Shown here: piece after piece, positions 13,261-27,192 of the stretch
Layout of the letters: every line of letters begins with the position of its first letter
Numbering within the stretch: the first letter of the stretch is position 1
From: Epinephelus fuscoguttatus
Lineage: Eukaryota > Chordata > Actinopteri > Perciformes > Serranidae
NCBI RefSeq assembly: GCF_011397635.1
Contig: NC_064770.1
Coordinates: 25,527,603 to 25,591,602 of the forward strand
Direction: 5' to 3'
DNA length: 64,000 nt
Made by a program: the position numbers and the translations under genes
The notes under the pieces: model-generated
Told to the model about the DNA's origin: nothing
Seen by the model: the letters and a program-made list of their open reading frames with translations, nothing else
Databases searched by the model: none

Positions 13261-14404
13261 GTGAGGAGAAACTGTAAACAGATCAGAGATGATTAACGTC
13301 TTGTCAATTTCTCATGCATGTAAATCTACTGTTTTGTTCTACAAATACAGCTCTTTAATTTAACATAAGGAAGAAATGCCTTTCAGTCTACTGTCACGCA
13401 AAAAAGAGCACACAAAGATGTTTTCTATTTAGCCCAGTATTTGGACAACATTGCTGACTAGCCACATTAGTCTGGAACTCCCTGCTGCTTTAAGGATGTA
13501 GCACTTTTCCTCCCTGAAGTGCTACACCGCTGATTACACCACTGATATCTTCTAGGCAGTCTGGATGAGAAGATTAAATACTAACCCTGGCAACAAGGAT
13601 GTGGCCAAGAGACTTCCTGCCCCCGAGATTATGGGTTCTCCCGCTGAAGTGCTGCAGCTACATCCCCTGTAGCGCCCTGACAAAAGGCACTCCGCACAGT
13701 AGGCAGAGCACACAAAAAGATCCCAAGAATCAAATTATCATGTCATTTTCTAAAAACAAAAACAGATCTAAATTTCCATGGGTTATTATAGTCATTTACT
13801 GGACCATGTACACTAAACACTGACTTGCTAAAGGAGACTTCTGCTTTGGCAGATGTCTCTATGTCCAATCGCTTTCAGAGCTAAAACCCAATTAACGAGG
13901 CATGTGGAAAATCAAGGTCGTAAAAATGAGAAGGAGAGCAAACAACAAACTGGAGGAAAACATTTCCCAGCAGTGCTGCTGTGCTCAGAGGGTGACAGAA
14001 GCAGCCTCGGGGGCCACGGACGGCCCATCAGGCTGACAGGATGAGTGTGGGAACCTCGATTTATGCCGTTGTGGCTAGATGAAACCAGGCTGTTCTCATT
14101 TACTGTTTGTACTTATACCTACAGAAAGTAATTCACTATAATTTGTATAAAACCCACTTAATCATGAGCCATGAGGCTGTGATCACGTAACCTATGTGCT
14201 GCAGGCTTTACTCCGTCAGCCAGGCCACATAGATTAAAGACTGTGTAGACAGGAAGGCTGAGGTTGTGGATGGGTCAAACATACACAGGACTTTGACCAG
14301 GAGACCAGGGTTCATTTCAGATGTGAAACCAAAAGTCAGGGTAACATCCCATCATTAATCTGGTCCTAAACCTAACCTTACCAGTAGGGGTGATTTGTAA
14401 TAGG

Positions 14405-14515
14405 CATAATTGTTTTCTTGCCGGGAAGTAGATGAGTAGATTGATATCAATCCCTGTCCAGTATACAGCTACAGCTAGCAGCCAGTTAGCTTAGCTAAGC
14501 CAGCTCAGTAACCAT
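14405..14515 (-). repeat. Dispersed repeat R2, copy 2
   Basis: Inverted relative to copy 1: TACAGCTAGCAGCCAGTTAG followed by CTTAGCTAAGCCAGCT. Degraded. It lies immediately before the tRNA-derived SINE at 14530. Confidence 0.5.
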
Positions 14516-14529
14516 TCATACTGTATGTT

Positions 14530-14677
14530 CTCACACACCAATTGAACAGCCATCGGGAGCATTTGGGGGTCAGTGCCCAAGGATACTTCAACATGTAAAT
14601 CGGAGGAGCTGGGGATCAAACCCCCAAACTTCCGATTGGTGGACGACCCCGCTCTGCCTCTGAGCCACAGCTGCAGA
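14530..14677 (-). mobile_element. tRNA-derived SINE (minus orientation)
   Basis: On the minus strand it begins with a tRNA-like head, GCAGCTGTGGCTCAGAGGCA, carrying an A-box-like TGGCTCAGAGG. A B-box-like GTTTGATCCC follows, and the body ends in a tail reading CCCGATGGCTGTTCAATTGG. Teleost genomes hold many copies of this SINE. Box spacing and flanking non-tRNA body rule out a functional tRNA gene. Confidence 0.7.
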
Positions 14678-15879
14678 GAAGTAGTATCAATCCTCAATCT
14701 AACTTTCTGCAAGGAGGGGAACACGTGGGTGAGTGTAACATTTCCCAAAATGTTAAACTACTGCTTTAAGTATAACCTGGGTGCCCTACAGTGACAAAGC
14801 ATAAAGGTTTGCTGTGAAACCACACCATCGACAGCGTTGATGTGATAAAGACCCTGCGCATTGCACACACAACAGGAGTCATCATTGTCTGTGGGATACC
14901 AAGGGTGAATGCCGCCATGCTGTCTACATGTTCTTTGTCTAAATTGAAACCTGAGCAATCGACGAGGCCTTAAAGTATCACTGAAGCCAAAGTTGGAGAG
15001 AAACAGAAATTAACGTGTAAAAAACCAAGTGTAGCCTGAGGACGGGTTTGACACTGAACATCATTATAAATAATATTTCACAACAGCTAGTGACACAATA
15101 TGCATTAGAGCTAAAGAAAAACTCAACACACAAACACACTGAAAACTTGATGACTGGAGGTGAGAGCCTGGAGGTCCTCTCACTATAGGCAGAGAGAGGA
15201 AGTGGATGGTTAGACCCCTCTGGGAAACCACATGACTGGCAGAAAGACTGTTGCCACCCACAGATTTTAAATACATTGTTATCAGCTGATTTTTTTTCTA
15301 CGAATAATGATGCAGTAATGGAGGAAGAGGAGGGTTTTCTCGACAGGAGGTTACCTGAAGTGCTATACTCCCACAGAGACTACAGTGTTTTACATTTTCA
15401 TCTTTGGTGGCTTACAGCAGGATACCACTGCAATGAGTCTGAATGTGCGTATGTGTGTGTGTAAGAGGGTGGGCGGGTGGTTAGGGGGTAAAGTCATGCA
15501 CATGTGTGGGTGTGTGGGCTTTTCTTAAAGGAAATGAAATACTTTTTGTTGGTCAGTAGCTAATTAGTGACTGCGTGGCTTTTGAGTGTCCAGTCATAAT
15601 TAGGAGATTTAACAGGACGTTAGTGATGCTTTGCTGGTGAATTCAGTAATGGCTTCAGCATTTGGCACAAGAAAGTAGCTGTGACACTTACCAGGCTAAA
15701 CTTCCAGATGGGTTGTTCTATGTTCTGTCCTTGTGCCAAAACCAATACAATACTTTTTTAAAACCTCACATTAAGGAACATGTTTTTTCTAGTCCAGCGC
15801 TTTGGTTGACACTGAATGTCTCAACAGCTACCGATTGGATTGCTGTTATTTGGTCATCTGACCCTTCGTCAGGTCAATA

Positions 15880-16240
15880 TTAGTCTGAGTGGGTGGAAGT
15901 TCGCTGCAAAGATCAGCCTCTCATTGGGCAAAACGAGCCACCCGCTGAAGTCCCGCCCTACCACCTCCGGTTGCAGTTTTCAACACGTCCTTTACTAACT
16001 TTTGCAGTGTTTGATCTTGCGGGGATGTAGCCATTTTTCTGCCATGGTTTGCGTCCTGTAGGCGATATTTTTGTGGGCGTGTTACACCAAAACCTGTTTC
16101 CCCCCCAGCAATATTTTTGTAAGCGCACCGTTGCTGTGGCACCGCCAAGAACGATTATGATTGGTTGAAAGAAATACAAGCAGCCGGGGCGTTTTTTTTC
16201 TCCAATCTTAAAGTGAGAGTCAGCCCAGCCAGACCTTTCT
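15880..16240. repeat. MITE-like dispersed repeat, unclassified
   Basis: GC-richer block containing CCACCTCCGGTTGCAGTTTT, several ATATTTTTGT-type motifs and GAACGATTATGATTGGTTGA. It resembles an abundant non-autonomous element of spiny-rayed fishes. The overlapping minus-strand frames (about 75 codons) are repeat sequence, not genes. Boundaries are approximate. Confidence 0.4.
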
Positions 16241-16486
16241 TTTCTTGGAAATCTGGAAACATCTAATCAAAGTATAAGTCAATAAGGCTGTGAATCTGAC
16301 AATCAAATTTCAGCACTTGTAGTTTTTGATACTTGATGCCACAGACACAATTTGTGCCCAAAACACAGTGATGTTTGATACCTAATCCTCTAACTGATAT
16401 TAGCTTGATGCTAAATAGAACTTGATGATTGTGGCTGTCTTGGTTGCTATGGGAATCAGATTCAGACTTCGCCTTTAGATGTGGAT
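16240..16486 (+). repeat. Direct repeat X, left copy
   Basis: About 245 bp that recurs at 17495-17730. Shared motifs are AAATCTGGAAA, GTGAATCTGACAA, GATATTAGCTTGATGCTAAA and TTTAGATGTGGATC. The two copies flank repeat R1. They could be a tandem duplication or terminal direct repeats of one composite unit. Confidence 0.6.
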
Positions 16487-17480
16487 CATAGATGTATTAT
16501 AGTTTCAGTTCAGAAGAGGACCCAAATGCAGATTCAACAGGCAGGTTTAGGTTATCAACAAAAGGCGAGCTTTGATGTAACTGATGAAGGATTTCCAAAT
16601 AAAGGCAGGCAACTCAAAAAAAAAAACCCATCTGTGCGCAGAACAAAAATCCAAACTAAAGCAGGAAAAGACATGAAGACCACAGATGATGAACACAGAG
16701 GGAACACAGAAGGTAGCCAATGGAGACGGACTGACAAAGGACAAAGGGAAACACACAGGTATATAAACACAGAAGACTAATCATAAGGATGAGACACAGC
16801 TGGAGAAGGAAGACATGGGCGAAAGGAGTGAGACAGGGATTGGCTGACAACAACGGTGGAGCAGACAAGAGTAATACAGAACAGGTGTGAAGGGAAGACT
16901 CAGGGAACAGGCAAGACATGACACATGAGGAGAGAACCTACAAAATAAAACAGGAAGCAGATTAAATATGAGCTAAACAACATGAAACAAGGAGCATAAA
17001 CAGAAAACTCAGAGACAAAGTCCACAAGATCACAGAATATGAGAAGATGTGTAATAATAACTCGATACTGAAATCAAAGATGGCACCTGTTAATTCCTAT
17101 GGGATTGCTTGGGAAAAGTTTCTAGCTTTCAGGTTTACTTCAGCAACATGCAGCCCCCAGTGTGCGCAGCCGTGTTTCTCCCACTAGCCCTTCCCCTGCC
17201 CTTAAGTTCCTGCTCAGCTCATTGTGATGACGTGGCTCTAGGAAAGTTTTACAAACATAAAACCACCATAGATCAAAAAGTCATAATACAAGGAGTCATA
17301 TCTGACTTCTGCAGTTCAAAGCGTCCTTTCAACAGTTTTATAGACGTCTGTGTTATAATGGTCGTCTATGGGGAAAATGTGTTTTGGGCAGTTGGGGATT
17401 TTTTTGTTGCAATACTGTAAGTGTACAAAATAGAAGCAAGGCTGAGCTGCGTTCCTGCGGGCCTGTGCAGGCTCACCGAG
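16487..17480 (+). repeat. Dispersed repeat R1, copy 1, interrupted by another insertion
   Basis: Left part reads GATCATAGATGTATTATAG. The right part resumes at about 17041 with TAATAATAACTCGATACTGA and runs to about 17480. The same unit occurs uninterrupted at its left end at 27807 (GATCATAGATGTATAATAAT) and inverted at 35183-35660. Motifs common to the copies include AAGATGGC.CCT, TTTCTAGCTTTCAGGTT and TGTTTCTCCCACT. No coding potential. Confidence 0.65.
16500..17040. mobile_element. Unclassified element inserted into repeat R1
   Basis: About 540 bp, beginning near GTTTCAGTTCAGAAGAGGAC and ending near ATCACAGAATATGAGAAGAT. It interrupts R1 exactly where the 27.8 kb copy is continuous, so it inserted after R1 spread. 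No terminal inverted repeats and no coding frame with a known domain are visible. The similar sequence CAAATGCAGA..CAACAGGCAGG is common in fish genomes; class unknown. Confidence 0.5.
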
Positions 17481-17494
17481 CCTCGCATGGCTGT

Positions 17495-17730
17495 AGACTA
17501 GCCATAAATCTGGAAATAATTAATCAAATAATAAGTGAATAAGACCGTGAATCTGACAAACAACTTTCAGTACTAAACAGTTTTTGATTCTTGATGCAAG
17601 GGACACAATCCGTGCCCAAAAAATCCAGTCCCTGTATTGATATTAGCTTGATGCTAAACAGAAAATTATGCTCCCATCATTATGAGAATCAGAGTCAGAC
17701 TTGTTCTTTAGATGTGGATCCATTCAAACC
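17495..17730 (+). repeat. Direct repeat X, right copy
   Basis: Second copy of the segment at 16240-16486, sharing GATATTAGCTTGATGCTAAA and TTTAGATGTGGATC. After the shared GATGTGGATC the two copies diverge: CATAGATG on the left and CATTCAAA on the right. Confidence 0.6.
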
Positions 17731-18899
17731 ATGTAATGTTTCACTATGTGCCTTATAAAAAAAATTGTTTTTTAATTTCCCAGTTGTAATATTTTATTTT
17801 CATTGGTTGCTCCCATCGGTTTTCTACCTCGTGTTATTCTTTCCTGGAAATAGCAGCCCAGCTGAGCATGACTACTAAATATCTGAAACATTTTACATTT
17901 GCCAACTGACACACAGTATTTTCCTCACTTGCTAACTGCAGTCCGGAGCTAAAACAGCACGACTGAAAGATTTTACAGGCGCCCCAAAATGCACCACAAC
18001 GCGCCTCAAATTATTATAATTCCCACCATATGGGGTGTGAGTGTGGGCCTTTTCAAACCTTATAACACCACCTAGACCCAACTCCAGCCAAAACCCACCA
18101 CCATTAAAACACAATACAACTCAACACTACAGAGACCACTTCCTGGTCTGCTACACTAATCAGTCGTGTTCAGCCTCTATCACTAATGGCCTCGGGGCTG
18201 GACACAGAATGAGGTGTCGGGAAAATCACCCTTGATCTGGAAAACGTTACTCCATTGCGCATTAGAGTCCACTTTCACCATTTCATCTGTCAGATATCCA
18301 AACTGACGTGGTAAGTGTTTGAATGTGACCTTCTGGAAAATACTGAGGTGAAACATGCATGAATGTGGTGCTGTGATGATTTAAGGTAAAACAAAGCACA
18401 GGACAGTTTCACCTACCAGTTAGAGCTTATAAACAAATCCTACTGATGGAGGTAAAACATATTATCGTGTTACTTAACACAATTAAAAAAGGAAGTGGTA
18501 ATTTTGAATATTAACTAGGCTATCAGTCAGTATCATTGTAAATCAGTTATTTTATATTCATAAACCAACAAATTACATACATGACTTTACAGACATATCA
18601 GACTTATCTTGGTTACTCAGACATAGATGAGGGGTCAAAGGACATGTTGATGTTTGGAAATGCTGATGTCAAACAATGTGATTTTTTTTTTTTTTTTTTT
18701 AAAAGTTAAATAAATCGTCTATTCTCCGTATTGCTACCATTTTGTAACAGATTCAAAAAGAAAATTGAAAAAAATAGTCAGATGTGGATTTATAGAAAAA
18801 TAGAACACTGGAAGTGGACAAGTAAAAGGATGAAGAAAATTTTGTGGCTTTAATTTGGGCAATCATCATCTTTCAAAAAGCATATAACTTGATGTATAT

Positions 18900-19092
18900 A
18901 ATTATTAGCAATCTTATTTTGTGTTTTATATGGCTGGCTTTAGAGCTTGACATTTTTATTGTGTATTTTTGTTCTATGTTGTATGTATGTTGCTGCCTGT
19001 CTTGGCTCTTCTGTCTTCACTCTTGAAAAACAGATTGCTAATCTCGAGAGGTTTTTCTGATTAAATAAAGGTTAAATAATAAAATAAAATAT
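18900..19092 (+). mobile_element. 5'-truncated LINE 3' end
   Basis: Ends with the familiar fish LINE tail: TCTTGAAAAACAGATTGCTA, then TCTCGAGAGG, then TTAAATAAAGGTTAAATAAT with AATAAA repeats. No intact reverse-transcriptase sequence is retained. A poly(T) run at about 18681-18701 lies upstream. Confidence 0.6.
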
Positions 19093-19447
19093 TGAAAGGA
19101 ACAGCAAATAGGTTTTGAGAGAAACATAATGCCGAGCAAATTATGTTTTCTATTAAAATCATGAGGAAATGTTTCTCATTATCATTTCTGTCAAGTCACA
19201 AATATGTTGATACTTAACAAATCAGCAAAATGTTCGCTTAAAACGTTTTTCAGCTGTTTTCCACCAAAATAGGCAATCTTGCAATACAGTATCCACTCGT
19301 AATGACTGCTTTTGTTGCCTAAATGTAATACGGGAGTCTAGATGCAAACCCTGGGTTCTGGTCCCTAACCCCAACCATCTCCTTCTAAAGCCCATGTGAT
19401 ACATAAATATAATGTTTAATTATCTAAAAGAATCATTGTCTCTGAAC

Positions 19448-20206
19448 TAGGGCTGCCCCCCAGTAGTCGACCAAACATTAGTTGACCAGAAAGGTTGTTA
19501 GTCAGCAAGATTTAATTGGTCGCTCAGCTGCAGAAAAAAAACAACAACAAAAAAAGTGAAACTATCAGGAGCTGGTCTTGTCAAAATACATCAAAACCTA
19601 TATAAGTGGGCCATGTGGGAATTTAATTTGAAACAGCAGACAATGGAAGTGTCCACGCTCAGCAGTCAGACAGGAGTCAGGTTAATTTCCAGGGCTGGTA
19701 CCTGCGGTTATTCCACAGGCTAGTTAATAACATGTCGGGCAGGAAATCCAAAGTGTGGGATCATTTTGAGAAGGTGAAGGACGAACCCAAGGTGATATGT
19801 AAACTCATCTTCATTGGTCGACTACAAATATGACGCATCATCTGAAACATGGAAGTAGCTACATGTCCATTAGCCACTTAGCAAAATCATTACTGCTTTG
19901 CCGACAGCGTCATTAACAGGCGGCTCGCTCAGTGTGTGACGTGCACTTGTAGATAAAATATAGGCCTATATTAATGAAGGTTCATTAGTACAGTTTTGTA
20001 TTTCTCTGTAATGTAGCACAGTGTTAACAATGTTGCTGATACTATTCTTTCTCACACCTTCAACTCAAACCATTGTGTTGCCCCGCCCAAAATATATCAT
20101 CTAATAATTAAATTAATATTGTAAACATGCAGGTGACTAGTTAACTAATGGCTCTAAATGACGACTACTGGTCAACTAGGAAAATTTTTAGTTGGAAGCA
20201 GCCCTA
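19448..20206 (+). mobile_element. hAT DNA transposon, internally deleted, with 8-bp target-site duplication
   Basis: Starts TAGGGCTGCCCCCC and ends GGAAGCAGCCCTA, so the termini are inverted repeats. The subterminal blocks (AGTAGTCGACCAA left, CGACTACTGGTCAACTAGG right) are also inverted. It is flanked on both sides by the identical octamer CTCTGAAC (19440-19447 and 20207-20214). An 8-bp duplication together with these ends is diagnostic of the hAT superfamily. At 759 bp it is too short for a full transposase gene. Confidence 0.9.
19732..19880 (+). pseudogene. BED zinc-finger remnant of hAT transposase
   Basis: Inside the hAT element the frame from ATG 19732 reads MSGRKSKVWDHFEKVKDEPK, then VICKL. 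This matches the W..F.......C first half of a BED zinc finger. The second half (histidine pair) appears in another frame as THHLKHGSS. The DDE catalytic core is absent. This is the DNA-binding N-terminus of a ZBED-type transposase, decayed and non-functional. Confidence 0.7.
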
Positions 20207-22722
20207 CTCTGAACATAACCCAGGCAGTGATTACTTTGCCACAACAACATAATTAAGAAAGCAGTAGCAACACACAAAACAGGGTTGAAAGCAAGAATAT
20301 AATCCCATTTTATCTTCATCTGTTGTCATCACTTCATATACATATTTGCAAAAGCCGATGTCTTTTTAAGGCCTGATGTAATTTTCAGCAGTGCTGTCAT
20401 TTCTCTTTGCCCTCGTGCTGCTGCCCTTAAAGGATTTATACTACATTTTAATAGCAATCCGATTGAGCGTGGCCTTTGGTGTCAAGACTGTAGGTCAGCC
20501 GATTGACAAGCTTTCCAAGTATTGATGGAACTTGTGGACTGGTGTTTTTCCTCATATAGAAATTCAGAAATGCATATTTTCATAAATCTATAAAGACTAA
20601 TCAGTAATTTGCCAGGATGCTGTTTTGGATCTGAAGCTGTGCAGCTGCATAGTGTTTGTCTCTTCCTGCTTTGAGACAACAACAAATGTTCTCACTTCAA
20701 TGTCATCCAGGTACTGAAGATGCGACAAATATATACTCCATCTATGAATTAAAATTCTAGCTCACATCATAGTGACAAAGCCGTGACAATCACAACCATT
20801 GTATCACGGAAAAGCCGGGGTTTTTCAGTCTTCTGTGGCGGCTCTCAAGTCCCATATGAAACCCATCACTCCATGAAGTCCCCATAAAGCCATAAAACAA
20901 CACAGAAATTCATTAAATCTTCGCTTCATTCTGAATGCACTATTTGTGGCTTTTCCATTCCCGTAATGGGCTCGTATGCACACATGCAAAGGAGGCATGG
21001 GGATGGAGAGAGACGGGGCTGGGTGGAGACTGACTGGATCACTCAAGATAAAAGCAATGGAAAACACACATGAATGAGGTCTTAGTTTGTCTCGCAGAAG
21101 ACAATGCTGCTGGAACAACATGCTTGGGAGGGCACTGCTGCTGCCGCGTCTGTGAAGTGTCTCCAGCGCAGAGATCGCCAAAAACTGACAGCAATATATG
21201 ACTGTGCACGACTCACATCCATCTGTTAAAATCGCCAACAGTTCGTGCTTATTTCTCCGTCCAAGACATGAGGACAGGCGGAGTATCACAATGCACCACC
21301 CGTTGTCAGATATGCTAATGTGAAACCATGTGTCTTTGGCAAAGACTTTTATTACTTATCCTGACTTGTCTGCAAAATGATTAACAGTCTACTAATTAGG
21401 AAGCATTTGAATATGTGTTTTTATATTGATTATGGCTGAAATACAAGCATGCAAGGGTCTGAAAGGGAGAATCGATAAAGTAATAAGACAATGTATGTTA
21501 ATTGGTTCTATCCTGAGATTAAATTAATGATCCAGTTAAACATTTATGCCCTTATGTGTCGTAGAAATATGATCCTGTGAGCTGCAGATGAAGCGGGAAC
21601 TTCAGAAAGATAGCATGTCAAAGCTCAGGGTTGCTTTTCAGAGTCTGTCATACACAGCAGCCTTGAATAAGAAAGTGTGTGTGCTGGCTTCCAGATGTGA
21701 CAGCGAGCTGACCCGCTGTTCACTGACAGTCAGTTGAGGAGGACTCGCTTGTTCCACATGACTGAGCTCTCGCTGTCACTGACACACACACACACATGCA
21801 CGCACACTTACACACTGTCCCAGTCCGTGACTTCCAGCGGCTTCTCTGTGGGTCACTGCAGATGACAGCAAACAGATTTCCCCAATTTCTGAGATTTGGT
21901 GACAACAAGGGACTCATCTTTCAGTGATTTCACCCAGGATCATGTTGCTGCTGTCACTATTGTTGTGTTAATCCCTCCAACTTTTCTCTGCCTTTCCAGC
22001 TAAGTTTACTTCTGTCCAAAATAGTAAACAGCCAACAAAATACTAGGGATGGGCATGAATACTCAAGTACTCAGGTTGTTAGTATTTCTTCAGCACATAG
22101 AGAAATAGCCGCCCACATATGAATATGACTTTAATAGATTTTCTTACTATTTAAAATGGGTAAAATCTTATTTCACTGTAGAGCTGCGTGCAGTGTATTG
22201 CTTCACTTAGCGTTTCCTTGCCCTTCTGTCACTCTCTCTGTTTATCATGACACCACTGCTGCTGGAGTGTGAGCTCCGAACCGGGGAGCAGTTGGTGCAA
22301 GTCCACACCCGCACACACACTTTTAGCATCATACAGATACTGTTAACAATTATTCATGGGTTAACTGACGGAGCTGTTTCGGTGTCTCTGTGAGTTTGTC
22401 GTGACTGTTAAATAAAAAAACTCGGTGTTGGATGAGCTGCTTCAGACTCTGGAGACAGTCCATCAGTGCTATGTCGAACCTATGTCACAGCAGCAACAGA
22501 AAGTTTGCTGGTTTCTCTTATGTTCACTTTAAATTTATGGTCTGATAGGTTAATTGAAGACTGGTTTAAATGAAATTGCCTGTTTTCCGCTGTTGGCCAG
22601 TTAAAATTCCTAATCTACCATTCATTTTTTTTCTCTCTCTCTCTCGAAAAGTAGCATTCGAGTACTATGTAAAGATTTAATGAGAGTACTCTCATGTGGA
22701 AGCCACATTAAATGCTCATTCC

Positions 22723-22769
22723 GGGGCGTCAGTGGCTTAGTGGTAGAGCAGCCCCTTGCTGCATGTCAT
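22723..22769 (+). mobile_element. Truncated tRNA-derived SINE head
   Basis: GGGGCGTCAGTGGCTTAGTG followed by GTAGAGC is a tRNA-like A-box region. It joins directly to CCTTGCTGCATGTCAT, a shortened version of the SINE body found complete at 28021-28192. The central part is missing. Confidence 0.6.
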
Positions 22770-24590
22770 AACAACTCTTTTGATAACTGATTAATATTTG
22801 ACTAATTATTTACAACAAAAAATTCCAAACATCTGCTGCTTCCGGCATCCAAGGATTAGTTGCTTTTCTTTGTCATGTACGACAGTCCAATGAATATCTT
22901 TGGGTTTCATGCTGTCAACCCAACAAAACAAGAAGCCTGAATACGTCATTTTCGGGCTCAAATTATATGTTGCAGCCCTTATTATGACTGATCTAAATTT
23001 CAGAGACCACATTGGTGTCACTGCCGTGTTACAGCACCAACAAAACTCCAGCATTAAAGCATAACAGCTTTACAGCACCAGTCAGGCTAATTAAAACACA
23101 CAGAAACACACATAAAACATGCCCTGGAAACACCAGGTCTGCCACAGGTATTTCCACATAAAGACATGTAGACTCAAAGAAGAGTAAGGAATAGTGAAGC
23201 TGGACGAAAGAGCAACGGAAAGTAGCGAGAGGGATGTAAGGAGACAGATGTAAGAGAGGAGTTGTGAAGGGAGCAAAGCGTTAACCTGCATGAGCATGTG
23301 ATGCATGTGTGTGTTTATGTGCACTGAGAAAAACAGAGAGGAAGCTTAGCAGCATGCTAAAATTATCAGTGGTGAAAGTGTTTCCATGTGTCCTTGTGTT
23401 TGCAGTTAAAACACAGCTAAGGGGGTTAAAAGCCAGGAGAAGATTAAATTACACCTCAGAGTTTCAAGTACCGTCATGCTATCAAAGTGCTTGCTTCAAT
23501 TAAATCTCACTTTCTCCTTATGGCACCTTTAACGCTCAAACATAGCACAAAATAGTGTTCATGCTAAGTTTGAGCTTAGCGGGGATCGAGTGTGGAGGGG
23601 ACACATATGAAACAGGGGGTTTGGGGGTCCTCAACCAGATAAATTTGAGCATCAAACACCTACTTTTCTGCATTCTGGTGACTTTTCATGCACCTTTTTT
23701 GTGCATTTACTGCTTCAGTTCATGGTGTATAAACCTTAATTTTGCAGAAATAAAAGTTCTCTGCTACTTTTGTGTTTAAACTGGTCGAAATATTGAGTTC
23801 CCTGCATCCACTCAGAAATGTCTGGGATGTTCTCTCTGAGCTTGTAGAACATCTGGAGATGATCAAGAACAGCTTCATCCAGACTCAAATCCTCCTTTAG
23901 GGCTTTAAATACACCCAAATGATAGCTCTGGTCAGTCTGGTCACCCCAAATCAGCTGCTGTCACTGTGACAGTAGCCGATTAACATTTTATGTGCAACAT
24001 CATTGTGACATGCAGCCAAGACCTCCAGTATACACCTGACAATAAGGGCTTAACGTCTCATATGTGGGAGTCATACTGGAGTGATGTTTGCATGAGTCAC
24101 ACTCAGAACAAGGGGAAAGCGTTAATACAGGATGTCATGTTGAAGGGTATAAATGATGTTTAGATGACTGTCAAGATGATGAACTGCTCCTCAGAGACCC
24201 CACTAGCCTTTTGATTCACAGTGCAGCATGCGGGGAGAATATTGGCTTATAGTGATCTGAATATATCAGCCAGCCATGTGTACGGCTGTCTGGTCTATTG
24301 ACAGGAGACATCAGCACTTCTGTACAGGTGACACCGCAGCTGCTCATCTGACCCTTCACCCTGCCATACATCATGCAGCACCGTCTGAGATGGCATCCAA
24401 AGCTTTAGTGTAAAGATTTAAAAATGTGCCTGTGGCGGATCTTCCTATGGGGGAAAGTCATCGATCTGTAGTTGTTGTAGGGCCTCTAGTCTGGGCATCG
24501 CAGTTCAACTTAATGTGTTCATCAGTGAGTGATTGTCACAGTCAGAACATGCTAGAGCATCAATGGGTAGGATGGAGAGCATTAGAGTAA

Positions 24591-25203
24591 AGCCCAGTTC
24601 AGACCAAAGATTTGCAACAAGACGAACGTTGCAGAGAAAAGTTGCAGTGGTGTGAACTGGCTGGTCTGTGCCAAACTCAAGCCGGCTGATAGTGTGTGAC
24701 CTGTTTCAAGGGCCAATCAGCCTGTAGCAAAGCCCGCAGGCCAATTCTGTCTGCAGATGCTGTGTGTGCCTGCTATGGTTGAGAACAGCCTTCCATCCTG
24801 ACTGAGGCCAAGTCCATCTCATGCACACACTCAGGGTTACTGACACATAAGTTGGTCTCCGTCCTTGTGTCTTCCTTCCTTCTTATACACACATACTCAT
24901 CCACTGATTATTTTGAGCAGTTTATTTAAATTATTGTGTTCTATTTATTATGAACATGGTCCATCTGAAGCTCAGGATGTTTTATGTTTTCACTGTTTCA
25001 TCACTACAGGAAATGCGACTGTAGTCAGTATCCTCATTCATATTTTAAGAAGCTACAAATATATTCTGCTACAAAATGAGCCTGAAAAGCTGGAAATCAG
25101 AGTAAAAGTGCAGAAAGCTGCTGCTATGAAGACGGTGTACTGTTTCGTTTTGCAAATAGTTGAAAGTTTTGTCCCAACACAAATCGCTGGTCTGAACTGG
25201 ACT
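24591..25203. mobile_element. Non-autonomous PIF/Harbinger-like DNA transposon with TAA duplication
   Basis: The left end AGCCCAGTTCAGACCAAAGA and right end ATCGCTGGTCTGAACTGGACT form terminal inverted repeats with about 13 of the outer 15 bases paired. The element is 613 bp and flanked by TAA on both sides (24588-24590 and 25204-25206). A 3-bp TWA-type duplication fits PIF/Harbinger. There is no transposase frame. Confidence 0.75.
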
Positions 25204-25599
25204 TAAGAAAAAATGAAAAGATAAAAGCCACCCTGGGCAAAAAAAAAAAAAAATAGAAGAAAGGAGAGAAAATTTGCAAATTATTATCATTTCTTAGCTA
25301 AGTTGATTATTTGTGTTGATTTCACACTCACTCTTATTCTTTATTTTAAGAAATACAAGATGATAATATATACAGTATATATTTTTAGGGGGTGGGGGGG
25401 ACGCAAGCTTGCCCAAGGCACCAAATGTGATAGGTCCGGCACTGTCACTTGTTATATTTCTTTTGAGACTCAAAGCACGACTGTGGTGAATTTCCATTAG
25501 TGAATTTAGAGTCGATTTAATGGTGTTTATGGCAGATTAAATCTCATTTTCAGACAGTGCTCAACTTGGATCTATGACCCAGGGACGAGAGCTGAAAAT

Positions 25600-25700
25600 G
25601 AACAACAGCTAAACTTTCTTTAAACACATAAGCCCCGCACTCTGTATTGGACCTATGTTAAATTGCCTTGTCCCTATCAAATAAAATAAAAAAATATTAT
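25600..25700 (+). repeat. Retroposon 3' tail fragment
   Basis: TTGGACCTATGTTAAATTGC followed by CTTGTCCCTATCAAATAAAA and a poly(A)-rich end looks like a retroposon tail. The family is uncertain. Confidence 0.35.
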
Positions 25701-25799
25701 GAGTTAACTTATTAGTGAAAAGTATAGAGGAGTTCTTGTAGCTGCCCTTCAGTTTTTATTTGCTGCCAAAATTGATCTAAAAAGGCAATCCATAATTGA

Positions 25800-25830
25800 G
25801 TGTGTGTTTGTGTGTGTTTGTGTGTGTGTT
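25800..25830. repeat. (GT)n-rich microsatellite at hs3st6 intron start
   Basis: TG-repeat run with interspersed TTTG, lying directly beside the exon 1 donor site; the gap to the donor is only a base or two. Confidence 0.8.
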
Positions 25831-25835
25831 CCCTA

Positions 25836-27190
<1,355 letters not shown>

Positions 27191-27192
27191 AG

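Noticed and set aside
14530-14677. tRNA gene
   Set aside because: tRNA-like boxes belong to a SINE head with a non-tRNA body and no cloverleaf.
20825-21289. 154-codon minus-strand open frame
   Set aside because: No recognisable motif and random-looking composition inside a long intron.
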